Shown here: positions 1-8,112 of the stretch, piece by piece
Layout of the letters: each line of letters begins with the position of its first letter
Position numbering within the stretch: the stretch's first letter is position 1
DNA from: Streptomyces sp. S.PNR 29
Lineage (GTDB): Bacteria > Actinomycetota > Actinomycetes > Streptomycetales > Streptomycetaceae
Direction of reading: 5' to 3'
Assembly (NCBI RefSeq): GCF_030386795.1
Contig: NZ_JANUQM010000005.1
Location: 186,001-250,000 of the forward strand
DNA: 64,000 nucleotides
Notes under the pieces: generated by a model
What the model was told of the DNA's origin: nothing
Databases searched by the model: none
Seen by the model: only the letters and a program-made list of their open reading frames with translations
Position numbers and translations under genes: made by a program

Positions 1-5
1 CCGCC

Positions 6-1349
6 GTGCTGCGTGTCGCCGTCGTCGGCTCCGGGCCGAGCGGGTGCTACACCGCCCAGAGCCTCGTCCAGCAGGACCCCGACGTACTCGTCGACGTCCT
101 GGACCGGCTGCCGTGCCCGTACGGCCTGGTGCGGTACGGCGTGGCACCGGACCACGAGAAGATCAAGTCGCTGCAGAACAACCTTCGCGCCGTCCTGGAG
201 CACGAGCGGGTGCGTTTCCTCGGCGGCCTCCAGGTCGGCCCCCAGGGGGTGCCGGCGGCCCGGCTGCGGGAGCTGTACCACGCGGTCGTGTACTGCGTGG
301 GCGCGGCCACCGACCGGCATCTGGGGATCCCCGGCGAGGAGCTGCCGGGGAGCTGGTCGGCGACCGAGTTCGTGTCCTGGTACAGCGCGCATCCGGACGC
401 CGTCGACGACGGTTTCGTACGGGACGCGCGCTCGGCCGTGGTGATCGGCGTGGGCAACGTCGCCGTGGACGTCACCCGGATGCTGGCCCGCGGGCCGGCC
501 GAACTCAGTCCCACCGACATGCCGCAGGCGGCACTCACCGCGCTCGCCGCCAGCCATGTGAGGAACATCCACATGGTGGGCCGGCGCGGCCCCTCCCAGG
601 CCCGCTTCACCACCAAGGAGCTGCGGGAGCTCGGCGCCCTGCCGGACACCGACGTGGCCGTGGACCCGGCGGAGCTGGCGCTGGACCCTGCGTACGGGGA
701 CCCCTCCGCGCTGCCCGGCACGCAGCGCCGCAATGTGGAGGTGCTGCGCGGCTGGGCCGAGGCCCCGGCGCGAGGTGTCCCGCGGCGGATCCGGCTGCGC
801 TTCTTCCTGCGCCCTGTCGAACTGCTGGCCGACGGGGGCCGCGTGGGCGCGGTGCGCTTCGAGCGGACGGCGCCGGACGGGCGCGGCGGGGTCGTGGGCA
901 CCGGCCGGTTCGAGGACATCGAGGCGCAGCTGGTGCTGCGGTCGGTGGGGTATCGCGGGGTTCCGCTGGAGGGGCTGCCGTTCGACCCGGAGAGCGGCAC
1001 GGTCCCGCATCTGGCCGGGCGGGTGCTGCGCGGGGGCGTCGTCGCGCCGGGCGAGTACGTGGCCGGCTGGATCAAGCGGGGGCCGACCGGGGTCATCGGC
1101 ACCAACCGCCCGTGCGCCAAGGAGACGGTGATGTCCCTCCTGGAGGACGCCGCCGTGCTCGTGCGCAAGGACGTGCCCGAGGATCCGCTCACGGTGCTGC
1201 GTGCCGAGGGTGTCGAGCCGGTCGAGTGGGCCGGATGGCGTGCCATCGAGCGGGCCGAGGCGGAGCTCGGAGCCTCCCTCGGGCGGAGCGTGGTGAAGCT
1301 CTCCGACTGGGATTCCCTGCTGGCCGCGGCACGGAGTATCTCCTCGTAG
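6..1349 (+). CDS. FprA-type ferredoxin/adrenodoxin-NADP+ reductase
   Basis: FAD- and NADP-dependent reductase that would pass electrons between NADPH and ferredoxins, for example to cytochromes P450. The N-terminus carries a dinucleotide-binding motif (VAVVGSGPSGCYTA, residues 4-17) followed by the family signature YGLVRYGVAPDHEKIK. A second nucleotide site reads VVIGVGNVAVDVTRML near residue 145, and GWIKRGPTGVIGTNR near residue 355 is the typical C-terminal signature. The length of 447 residues matches mycobacterial FprA (about 456). The GTG start lies five bases into the window, so a slightly earlier start outside it cannot be excluded. The gene precedes the permease with no shared operon sign. 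The natural partner could be any of the cell's ferredoxins or P450s; the window's own P450 is 41 kb away. Confidence 0.9.
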   Translation: MLRVAVVGSGPSGCYTAQSLVQQDPDVLVDVLDRLPCPYGLVRYGVAPDHEKIKSLQNNLRAVLEHERVRFLGGLQVGPQGVPAARLRELYHAVVYCVGAATDRHLGIPGEELPGSWSATEFVSWYSAHPDAVDDGFVRDARSAVVIGVGNVAVDVTRMLARGPAELSPTDMPQAALTALAASHVRNIHMVGRRGPSQARFTTKELRELGALPDTDVAVDPAELALDPAYGDPSALPGTQRRNVEVLRGWAEAPARGVPRRIRLRFFLRPVELLADGGRVGAVRFERTAPDGRGGVVGTGRFEDIEAQLVLRSVGYRGVPLEGLPFDPESGTVPHLAGRVLRGGVVAPGEYVAGWIKRGPTGVIGTNRPCAKETVMSLLEDAAVLVRKDVPEDPLTVLRAEGVEPVEWAGWRAIERAEAELGASLGRSVVKLSDWDSLLAAARSISS

Positions 1350-1430
1350 CAGAGTCGGCGGCCGTCGGGTGGGCATGACACAGAGCGGCAACACCCCGGA
1401 AATCAACAAACTGTTCAAGTGGCTTACGGT

Positions 1431-1505
1431 CTCCTGCTGTTCGGCCTCCTGCTGTTCGGACTTCTGTTGTTCGGGCTTCTGTTGTTCGGACACCTGCTGT
1501 CCGGA
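1431..1505 (+). repeat. five tandem 15-bp repeats upstream of the permease
   Basis: Five head-to-tail 15-bp units of the form CTYCTGYTGTTCGGN run without gaps. The last unit is the most diverged. The phase is a multiple of three, so all frames stay open and encode LLLFG repeats, Cys-Cys repeats, or Asn/Arg/Ser-Pro repeats on the reverse strand. The array ends 45 bases before the permease start. It is either leader DNA or an unusual N-terminal extension. Confidence 0.8.
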
Positions 1506-1550
1506 CATGCCGCCGATCCGTCCCCGCCCACCCGCCGCTCTGGAGCGCCC

Positions 1551-2912
1551 ATGGCAACGACCGCACCCGTGCATCCCGTCGACGAGGTCCCACCCGCACG
1601 GCAACTGGCCGCCTTCGGCCTGCAGCACGTGCTCGCGATGTACGCGGGCGCGGTCGCGGTTCCGCTGATCGTGGGCGGCGCGATGAAGCTGTCGGCCGCG
1701 GACCTGGCGTATCTGATCACCGCCGACCTGCTGGTGTGCGGCATCGCCACGCTCATCCAGTGCGTCGGCTTCTGGCGCTTCGGCGTGCGGCTACCGATCA
1801 TGCAGGGCTGTACGTTCGCGGCCGTGTCGCCGATGGTGCTGATCGGGACGACCGGCGGCGGACTGCCCGCGATCTACGGCTCGGTGATCGTCGCGGGGCT
1901 GGCGATCATGCTGCTGGCGCCGGTGTTCGGGAAGCTGCTCCGCTTCTTCCCGCCGCTCGTCACGGGCACGGTCATCCTGATCATCGGCATCTCGCTGCTG
2001 CCGGTGGCGGGCAACTGGGCGGCGGGCGGCGTCGGGGCGAAGGACTTCGGGGAGCCGGAGAACCTGGCGCTCGCGGCGTTCGTGCTGGCGGTGGTGCTGG
2101 GCGTGCAGCGGTTCGCACCCGCGTTCCTGAGCCGGATCGCGGTGCTGATCGGCATCGCCGTGGGGCTGGCGGTCGCGGTGCCGTTCGGGTTCACGGACTT
2201 CGGCGGGGTGGCGGAGGCCGACTGGCTCGGGATCAGTACGCCGTTCCACTTCGGCGCCCCCGCCTTCGAGGCGTCGGCGATCGCGTCGATGCTGGTGGTG
2301 GCTCTGGTGACGATGACCGAGACGACCGGTGACATGATCGCGGTCGGCGAGATGACCGGCCGGAAGGTCGGGCCGCGCTCCCTCGCGGACGGCCTGCGCG
2401 CCGATGGCCTGTCCACCGTTCTCGGCGGCGTCTTCAACACCTTCCCGTACACGGCGTTCGCACAGAACGTCGGCCTCGTCGGCATGACCCGGGTGCGCAG
2501 CCGCTGGGTCGTCGCCGCCGCGGGCGGCATCCTGGTCCTGCTCGGCCTGCTGCCCAAGCTGGGCGCGGTGGTGGCGGCGGTTCCCGCGCCGGTGCTGGGC
2601 GGCGCGGGTCTGGTGATGTTCGGGACGGTGGCCGCGAGCGGGCTGCGCACCCTGGCTCAGGTCGACTTCAAGGGCAACCACAACCTCACGGTGGTGGCCG
2701 TCTCGGTGGCCGTGGGCATACTGCCGGTCGGCGTGCCCACGGTCTACGAGAAGTTCCCGGACTGGTTCCAGACGGTGATGAACAGCGGCATCAGCGCGGG
2801 CTGCCTGACGGCGATCGTGCTGAACCTGCTCTTCAACCACCTTCCGGCGAAGGCCGGTTCGGTCGGCGCCGAGGCGGGCGGCCTGGTGGGCGGCGGCGAG
2901 CGGGCTGTCTAG
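1551..2912 (+). CDS. Nucleobase:cation symporter-2 family permease (uracil/xanthine type)
   Basis: Inner-membrane proton-coupled importer of xanthine, uric acid or uracil. The protein has about 12-14 hydrophobic segments, an early FGLQHVLAMYAGAVAVPL helix and the family motif TETTGDMIAVGEM near residue 250. The start at ATG 1551 is chosen because GGAG lies five bases upstream, giving 453 residues, the usual size. An in-frame GTG at 1419 would add 44 residues made mostly of the repeated LLLFG sequence, which is not a family feature. It is the last gene before a strong convergent terminator. Exact substrate cannot be fixed from sequence; NCS2 membership is clear. Confidence 0.9.
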   Translation: MATTAPVHPVDEVPPARQLAAFGLQHVLAMYAGAVAVPLIVGGAMKLSAADLAYLITADLLVCGIATLIQCVGFWRFGVRLPIMQGCTFAAVSPMVLIGTTGGGLPAIYGSVIVAGLAIMLLAPVFGKLLRFFPPLVTGTVILIIGISLLPVAGNWAAGGVGAKDFGEPENLALAAFVLAVVLGVQRFAPAFLSRIAVLIGIAVGLAVAVPFGFTDFGGVAEADWLGISTPFHFGAPAFEASAIASMLVVALVTMTETTGDMIAVGEMTGRKVGPRSLADGLRADGLSTVLGGVFNTFPYTAFAQNVGLVGMTRVRSRWVVAAAGGILVLLGLLPKLGAVVAAVPAPVLGGAGLVMFGTVAASGLRTLAQVDFKGNHNLTVVAVSVAVGILPVGVPTVYEKFPDWFQTVMNSGISAGCLTAIVLNLLFNHLPAKAGSVGAEAGGLVGGGERAV

Positions 2913-2931
2913 AAGTCCACGTCCGGCCCCA

Positions 2932-2965
2932 CGTGTCCCCTCCGGTCCCGCACGGAGGGGACACG
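2932..2965. terminator. Bidirectional terminator between convergent genes
   Basis: Perfect 13-bp inverted repeat (CGTGTCCCCTCCG / CGGAGGGGACACG) with an 8-base loop, placed between the 3' ends of the permease and the CBM2 esterase. Confidence 0.85.
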
Positions 2966-2984
2966 CTTCGGTATGCCCTCGGCC

Positions 2985-4298
2985 TCAACCGGTCGTGCAG
3001 GCCGCCCCGTTGAGCGTGAAGCCGCCCGGAGCCGCGCTGTTGCCGGTGTGGTTCGCCTGGTAGCCGATGCTGACGCTCGCGTTCGGGGCGAGCGAGCCGT
3101 TGTACGCGGCGTTCGTGGCCGTCACCGCCCCGGACGCCGGCGTGTACGTGGCTCCCCAGCCGCCCGTGATAGTCTGCCCGGCAGGCAGGGTGAAGCCGAG
3201 CTTCCAGCCGTTGATCGCCGTCGTACCGGTGTTGGTGATGGTCACCGAGGCGGTCAGGCCCGTGCTCCAGGGGCTGGTCGTCGCGGTCACCTTGCACGCG
3301 CCGGGCTGGGGCCCGGGCGCCGGACCGGAACTGTTGAGACCGAAGAAGGTCAGGGCGCGTTCCCCCATGCCCCAGGCGTACACGTCGTGGCCGGCACCCT
3401 GGAGGCTGATCGCCTCCACGGGGGCGCGGTCACCGGTGCCCCCGTAGCGCGTGCGGGTCCAGCCGGACTGGGGCGTGTCGGTGGCGGCCGGGGTCTGGCT
3501 GACGCCGTGCACGTTCGTCCACTGCTTGATCTCCTCCCCGAAGTTGGGGTAGCGCAGGACGGCGTCCTCGGTGCCGTGCCACAGCTGCATACGAGGCCGG
3601 GAACCGGTGTAGCCCGGGTAGGAGCCGCGGACCAGATCGCCCCATGCCTGCGGGGTGCGGGTCACCGTGCCGTTCGCGCAGGCGCTGTTCCACTCCGAGC
3701 CGTTGGTCGTCGCGAAGCAGCCGAAGGGGACGCCCGCGAAGGCGGCGCCCGCGGCGAACACGTCCGGGTAGTTGCCCAGCAGCACGTTGGTCATCATCGC
3801 GCCGGAGGAGATGCCGACGGCGAAGATCCTGCTGGTGTCCGCGTTGTAGGTGCGCGTGACCCAGTCGACCATCGACCTGATGCCCACCGGGTCGCTGCCG
3901 CCGCCGCGGCGCAGCGCCTGGGGCGAGGCGACGTCGAAGCACTTGCTGGCCCGGGTGACCGAGGGGTAGACGACGATGAAGCCGTAGCGGTCGGCCAGGG
4001 AGGCGTACTCGGTGCCGTTGTACATCGCCGGGCCGGACCCCGTGCAGTAGTGCACGGCCACGACGACCGCCGGGCGGGTGGTGACACTGGCCGGCACGTA
4101 CAGGTACATCTGCAGGTTGCTGGGGTTGGTGCCGAAGTTGGTGACCTCGGTGAGCGTCGCGGTGGGCGCCTGGGTGCGGGCGGAGGCCGGGGGTGCCGTG
4201 AGGGTCACCGCCGCGAGTATCGACGCGAGCGCCGCGAGGAAGGCCACGAGCAGCGCACGCGGCGATCTCCGTGCCGGGGTGCGGGGGGTGGTGGTCAC
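2985..4298 (-). CDS. Secreted PHB-depolymerase-family (CE1-like) esterase with C-terminal CBM2
   Basis: Extracellular serine esterase probably acting on acetyl or feruloyl groups of xylan. Residues 1-40 form a signal peptide (arginine-rich start, hydrophobic core, ASA cleavage region). The catalytic domain spans about residues 50-325. It has the nucleophile elbow GISSGAM near residue 164, and AGHDVYAW near 315 supplies the likely catalytic His. After a Pro/Gly linker (PAPGPQPG), about residues 335-437 form a family 2 carbohydrate-binding module with conserved tryptophans (SPWSTG, INGWKLGF, GGWGATY) and a terminal Cys pair. The GTG start has AAGGGA eight bases upstream. Polyhydroxyalkanoate cleavage is a family alternative, but the cellulose-binding module and the surrounding pectin/xylan genes favour a plant-wall role. 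Confidence 0.9.
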   Translation of the reverse strand: MTTTPRTPARRSPRALLVAFLAALASILAAVTLTAPPASARTQAPTATLTEVTNFGTNPSNLQMYLYVPASVTTRPAVVVAVHYCTGSGPAMYNGTEYASLADRYGFIVVYPSVTRASKCFDVASPQALRRGGGSDPVGIRSMVDWVTRTYNADTSRIFAVGISSGAMMTNVLLGNYPDVFAAGAAFAGVPFGCFATTNGSEWNSACANGTVTRTPQAWGDLVRGSYPGYTGSRPRMQLWHGTEDAVLRYPNFGEEIKQWTNVHGVSQTPAATDTPQSGWTRTRYGGTGDRAPVEAISLQGAGHDVYAWGMGERALTFFGLNSSGPAPGPQPGACKVTATTSPWSTGLTASVTITNTGTTAINGWKLGFTLPAGQTITGGWGATYTPASGAVTATNAAYNGSLAPNASVSIGYQANHTGNSAAPGGFTLNGAACTTG

Positions 4299-4347
4299 GT
4301 CCTTGTCCCTTTCTGTCGCGACCGGAGGGGACGTGCTCGGTGATCGG

Positions 4348-5023
4348 TCAGCAGGAGGAGTCGGTCCGGGTCAGCAGGCCCAGCCGCCGGGGCAGCCGGG
4401 AGTAGTCGCCGCTCGCGCCCGGGTCCATTCCGGTAGGCGAACCGGAGGAGGCACGGGTCGCTCGCGAGGGTCTGGCCGACGCCGGCGCGGATCATCTCCC
4501 CGTGGCTGAAGTCCTCGGTCCAGGCCGGTTGTCCCGCGGCGAACATGACGTTGTCCGAGCGGATGAGGGCGTTGGTCTCGGTGTCCGCCGGCGGTGTCCA
4601 GGTGCCGTCCGGACGGTCGGCGGTCCTGGCTCGGACGTTGCGGCGCCGGTCGAGGAAGGTCTGCGGCGCGGTGGCGCCTTGGACCAGTCGGAGAAGCCGG
4701 TGTGCGCGAGCCTCCACCGCCCGGAGGTGTCGGCGGTGGTGGCGTCGACGTGCCGGCGGTTGTCGTACCGGAAGACCGCCGGGTCCTTCACCGAGACGAT
4801 CGGATGAGTCGCATCCGGCTCGGGGCTGATCAGCGGACCGGTCGAGGACCAGCTGAAGGAGCCCGGCGGCGGACTCGCCCGCTCGGCCCGGGAGCCGCCG
4901 GCGGCCGCCGGGCCCGGCGCGAGGGCCGTCAGGCCGACGGGCCGTACAGTGCCAGCTCGCCGGCAGGAGCCCGCCGATGAACGCACGTCCTCTGGGGAAC
5001 GTACGTGTGCGCGGAGTCCGCAT
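4348..5023 (-). pseudogene. Degenerate GH62 alpha-L-arabinofuranosidase
   Basis: Recognisable pieces of a GH62 arabinofuranosidase are scattered over all three minus-strand frames. Reading from 5023, a signal-peptide start (MRTPRTRTFPRGR) is followed in a second frame by SFSWSSTGPLISPEPD and HPIVSVKDPAVFRYDN, the family N-terminus with its catalytic-base Asp region. The first frame then resumes with APQTFLD and jumps directly to TWTPPADTETNALIRSDNV and DFSHGEMIRAGVGQTL. A third frame ends with GASGDYSRLP and LGLLTRTDSSC followed by a stop at 4348-4350. At least three frameshifts are needed, and roughly 120-150 central residues are missing. The remaining span of 676 bp cannot encode a working enzyme of about 300 catalytic residues. 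A near-perfect CebR box survives 113 bases upstream. Confidence 0.85.
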
Positions 5024-5135
5024 CGACTCGCCCCCTCTCGCACGGGAGATGTCCGGGGAAACGTCCTGGGAGACGTTCGGGACAACGTCCCGGGGAAACA
5101 CCGGGCGTGCATGGTGGCATGGACATGGCCGTATA

Positions 5136-5149
5136 TGGAAGCGCTCCCA
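5136..5149. promoter_or_regulatory. CebR-like operator
   Basis: TGGAAGCGCTCCCA matches 13 of 14 positions of the Streptomyces CebR box TGGGAGCGCTCCCA. It lies upstream of the dead GH62 gene on the minus strand and about 300 bp upstream of the pectate lyase on the plus strand. CebR is the LacI-family cellobiose-responsive repressor; assignment is by motif only. A third GCGCT-centred sequence (ACAGCGCTTGCC) lies near 5175-5186. Confidence 0.7.
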
Positions 5150-5222
5150 CAACAATCGGTGACGGCCTCGCCCGACAGCGCTTGCCCACCCTGGTCGGCT
5201 GAATCTGATGCTGCGAAAGCCG

Positions 5223-5251
5223 TTGACTAGAAAGCGCTTGCACCCTACGGT
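5223..5251 (+). promoter_or_regulatory. Promoter with LacI-type operator in its spacer
   Basis: TTGACT (5223-5228) and TACGGT (5246-5251), 17 bases apart, resemble a vegetative promoter pointing at the pectate lyases. The spacer holds CTAGAAAGCGCTTGC (5227-5241), centred on the LacI-type AAGCGCTT core and also overlapping the -35 box, a classic repression geometry. The identical 15-mer occurs on the opposite strand before GH115 at 48552-48566. The predicted leader to the PL1 start would be about 190 nt. Confidence 0.6.
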
Positions 5252-5403
5252 CCGTTCAGGAGTGTGACCCGCCGTCGCCATGGGACGCCTGACGACGACG
5301 CCCACTGAGGACCGCAAGCCCGGAGAAGTGCACTCCCCGGGCGTGGCTGGATCCTCGTTCAGGTCACCCCGCCTGCGCGCGGCGAACAAGATGACGAACG
5401 TCA

Positions 5404-5417
5404 TTCACGTACATGAC
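5404..5417. promoter_or_regulatory. Candidate operator shared with the sugar-acid operon
   Basis: TTCACGTACATGAC, a near-palindrome around GTAC, lies 30 bases before the pectate lyase start. Thirteen of its 14 bases recur at 27440-27453 just before the sugar-acid transport operon. The binding protein is unknown. Confidence 0.5.
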
Positions 5418-5447
5418 CCACCAGGCACCTTGAAGGGACGCACCCCC

Positions 5448-6425
5448 ATGCGTACTCTCCCCCCACACCCACACACGCACAGATCCACTCTGGTGGCCGC
5501 CACGGCCGCCCTGGCGACGGCGGTCGTCCTCGCTCTCCCCCAGCCGGCCGGGGCGGCCGAGAGCTCGCCGGTCGGGTTCGGCGCCGGGACGAACGGCGGC
5601 GGCAGCGCCTCGGCGGTCACCGTCTCCACGCTGAGCGCCTTCAAGACGGCCGTCACGGGAAACTCCGCCAAGGTGGTCAGGGTCAGCGGCCTGATCTCGC
5701 TGAGCGGTCAGGTCGACATCGGATCCAACACCACGGTCCTGGGCGTCGGTTCGTCGTCCGGGTTCACCGGCGGCGGGCTGCGGCTGAAGAACGTCTCCAA
5801 CGTCGTCATCCGCAACCTGAACATCAGCAAGCCGGTCGCTCCCGCCGACGGCGTCACCGTCCAGGCGTCCACGAAGGTGTGGATCGACCACAACTCCTTC
5901 TCGGCCGACCGTGACCACGACAAGGACTACTACGACGGTCTGCTGGACATCAATCACGGCTCGGACAACGTCACGGTCTCCTGGAACACCTTCAAGAACC
6001 ACTTCAAGGGCTCGCTCGTCGGCCACAGCGACAACAACGCGAGCGAGGACACCGGGCACCTGAAGGTGACGTACCACCACAACCACTTCAGCAACGTGTA
6101 CTCACGCATCCCGAGCCTGCGCTTCGGCACCGGGCACTTCTACAACAACTACGTCGAGGGCGCGGACACCGCCTGCCACTCGCGTATGGGCGCCCAGATG
6201 CTCGTCGAGAACAACGTCTTCCGCTCGACCAAGGTCGCGGTCACCACCAACCGCAGCAGCGATGTCGACGGATACGCCAACCTGCGCGGCAACGATCTCG
6301 GCGGAGCCGCGACCGAGATCTCGCGGGTCGGCAGCTTCACCAGTCCGCCGTACAGCTACACGGCGGAGCCGGCCTCGTCCGTCGTCACCTCGGTGACCTC
6401 GGGTGCGGGCGCCGGAAAGCTCTGA
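5448..6425 (+). CDS. Secreted pectate lyase, polysaccharide lyase family 1
   Basis: Extracellular calcium-dependent lyase that cleaves homogalacturonan by beta-elimination. Residues 1-37 form a signal peptide ending PAGAAES. The rest is the right-handed parallel beta-helix of PL1. Visible signatures are VWIDHNSFS, DGLLDINHGSDNVTVSWN (calcium-site acidic residues), LVGHSDNN, and SRIPSLRFG, whose first arginine (R220) is the expected catalytic base. The ATG at 5448 is chosen over an in-frame ATG at 5280 because a complete signal peptide follows it and GAAGGGA lies about nine bases upstream. The length of 326 residues is normal. It is probably co-transcribed with the PL3 lyase 38 bases downstream. 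Two candidate operators precede it. Confidence 0.92.
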   Translation: MRTLPPHPHTHRSTLVAATAALATAVVLALPQPAGAAESSPVGFGAGTNGGGSASAVTVSTLSAFKTAVTGNSAKVVRVSGLISLSGQVDIGSNTTVLGVGSSSGFTGGGLRLKNVSNVVIRNLNISKPVAPADGVTVQASTKVWIDHNSFSADRDHDKDYYDGLLDINHGSDNVTVSWNTFKNHFKGSLVGHSDNNASEDTGHLKVTYHHNHFSNVYSRIPSLRFGTGHFYNNYVEGADTACHSRMGAQMLVENNVFRSTKVAVTTNRSSDVDGYANLRGNDLGGAATEISRVGSFTSPPYSYTAEPASSVVTSVTSGAGAGKL

Positions 6426-6463
6426 CACCCCCCATCCGCACAGACGACAGAAGGATTCGGGAC

Positions 6464-7267
6464 ATGACTTCTGCGACACGTCCGCGCGCCCGCGGGCGCG
6501 CGCTGACCGGCGCGCTGGCCACACTCGGCCTGTCGGTTGGCATGATCATGACCACCCAGGCGCCCATGGCGAACGCCGCCACATGGCCCACGCCGAACGG
6601 CAGCCAGGCCGTCTCCGCCACCATCCCGGTCTCCGGCACCAAGGACTACGGGATGAAGCGGCTGTACGGTACCGGTGACCTGGGCTCCGGCGGCCAGGAC
6701 GAAGACCAGGGGCCCATCCTGGAGCTGGCTGCCGGGGCCGTGCTGAAGAACGTCATCATCGGCGCCCCCGCCGCGGACGGCATCCACTGCAAGGGCAGTT
6801 GCACGCTGCAGAACGTCTGGTGGGAGGACGTCGGCGAGGACGCGGCCACCTTCCGGGGCTCCTCGTCGTCCAACGTCTACAACGTCGTCGGCGGGGGCGC
6901 GAAGGAAGCCAGCGACAAGGTGTTCCAGTTCAACGGCGCGGGGACGCTGAACATCTCGAACTTCGCCGTGAAGAACTTCGGCACCTTCGTCCGCTCCTGC
7001 GGAAACTGCTCCACGCAGTACAAGCGGACGATCAACCTCAACACCATCGAGGTGAACTGGAAGGGCGGTAAGATCGCCGGCATCAACACCAACTACGGCG
7101 ACTCGGCCACGCTGCGCAAGATCACCATCGTCGGTGACAGCAGCAGGAAGATCATCCCGTGCCAGAAGTACATCGGCAACAACACGGGCAAGGAGCCGAC
7201 CACGAACGGCTCGAACCCGGACGGCACGTACTGCAAGTACTCGACGTCCGACATCACCTACCGGTAG
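6464..7267 (+). CDS. Secreted pectate lyase, polysaccharide lyase family 3
   Basis: Second extracellular pectate lyase, of the compact PL3 beta-helix type. A signal peptide occupies about residues 1-38 (cleavage near ANAATWP). The mature domain shows the family signatures YGTGDLGSGGQDEDQGPI, NVIIGAPAADGIHC, WWEDVGEDAATF, DKVFQFNGAG and FGTFVRSCGNC. Six or more cysteines fit the disulfide-rich PL3 fold. The length of 267 residues is typical. It follows the PL1 gene by 38 bases, so the two lyases probably form one transcription unit ended by the hairpin at 7283-7327. PL3 enzymes usually prefer low-methylated pectate and calcium. Confidence 0.92.
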   Translation: MTSATRPRARGRALTGALATLGLSVGMIMTTQAPMANAATWPTPNGSQAVSATIPVSGTKDYGMKRLYGTGDLGSGGQDEDQGPILELAAGAVLKNVIIGAPAADGIHCKGSCTLQNVWWEDVGEDAATFRGSSSSNVYNVVGGGAKEASDKVFQFNGAGTLNISNFAVKNFGTFVRSCGNCSTQYKRTINLNTIEVNWKGGKIAGINTNYGDSATLRKITIVGDSSRKIIPCQKYIGNNTGKEPTTNGSNPDGTYCKYSTSDITYR

Positions 7268-7282
7268 TCCCCCCACGGTGAA

Positions 7283-7327
7283 GGCGGCCGTACGAAGTGT
7301 CCCCGCGCGGCGCTTCGTACGGCCGCC
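7283..7327. terminator. Terminator between PL3 and the paaX-like gene
   Basis: Perfect 15-bp inverted repeat (GGCGGCCGTACGAAG / CTTCGTACGGCCGCC) with a 15-base loop between convergent genes. Confidence 0.85.
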
Positions 7328-7330
7328 GGG

Positions 7331-8083
7331 TCATTCCCGGCACGTCTGCATCTCGTCGGTCACCTCCCGCTGATAGCCGGTGTACGTGGCGCGCAGCGCG
7401 GCGCCCGGCCAGTCGGCGGGCAGCAGTTCCGGGGGCAGGACGGGGTCGGCGAGCAGATGGCGTACGACGGCCGCGAAGGCGGTGAGGCGGTCGGCGGGCA
7501 GCTCCGTACGGGCGATGTGGGCGAGCAATGCCCGGGCTGTGGCCGACCAGTCGTCCAGCGGCCACAGACTCGCCGCCAGCTCGCCGGCCGGCCGTTCGGG
7601 ACGGGCCGTGCAGCGCTCGGCCACCCGGTCGAGGTCGCCGGGCAGAGGCCTGCGGAGGTTGGCGGGCCGGAGCCAGACGCCCTCCCGGAGTTCGGCGAGC
7701 CGGAGGGCGGTGAGCCGGGCGCGCAGGTCGGCGCGTTCGGCCGGGCCGCGTCCCGTCACGGTGATCACGACCATCTCCCAGTCGCCGTCCCACGCGCGCG
7801 TGTGCGGGTGCACGGCCTCGTCCTGGCGGCGCTGACGCTCCAGCAGCCGGTCGCTGAGGAGGTAGCCGGTGTCCGTGCGCCGCAGGTCGCCCGCGGCCAC
7901 CATCCGGCTGAGCGCCGCCCGCACCGTGGACCCACCGACGCCGAACGGCTCCACCCCGCGCACCAGGTCCTTCACCGGCAGCTCGGGGGGATGCGTGCCC
8001 AGCAGCAGGCTCAGGACCACCGACCGCGCGGACAGCGGACGCAGTTCGAGCTCGCCGGGTTCCGCCGACAGGTTCATCCGCAT
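7331..8083 (-). CDS. PaaX-family transcriptional regulator
   Basis: DNA-binding repressor of the PaaX family, whose characterised members sense aryl-CoA esters. The N-terminal winged helix is visible as SVVLSLLLGTHPPELPVKDL and FGVGGSTVRAALSRMVAAGDL (residues 19-63). A middle domain with WDGDWEMVVITV and a C-terminal domain ending LPPELLPADWPGAALR are the standard PaaX layout. The 250-residue product is slightly short for the family but complete. The start is ATG 8083; a GTG two codons earlier and an ATG two codons later are also possible. It is divergent from the AidB-like acyl-CoA dehydrogenase across a 36-bp palindrome, so it probably controls that gene and itself. Confidence 0.85.
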   Translation of the reverse strand: MRMNLSAEPGELELRPLSARSVVLSLLLGTHPPELPVKDLVRGVEPFGVGGSTVRAALSRMVAAGDLRRTDTGYLLSDRLLERQRRQDEAVHPHTRAWDGDWEMVVITVTGRGPAERADLRARLTALRLAELREGVWLRPANLRRPLPGDLDRVAERCTARPERPAGELAASLWPLDDWSATARALLAHIARTELPADRLTAFAAVVRHLLADPVLPPELLPADWPGAALRATYTGYQREVTDEMQTCRE

Positions 8084-8112
8084 GGGCACGTACTGTACGG
8101 ACTCCCTTCGAT

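Noticed and set aside
1431..1505. CRISPR-like array
   Set aside because: Units are contiguous 15-mers without spacers.
1419..1550. N-terminal extension of the permease
   Set aside because: A good ribosome site lies before ATG 1551 and the family starts there; the extension is repeat-encoded.
1375..1668. Cys-Cys-rich open frame overlapping the permease start
   Set aside because: It exists only because the 15-bp repeats are in phase; no ribosome site or downstream family sequence supports it.
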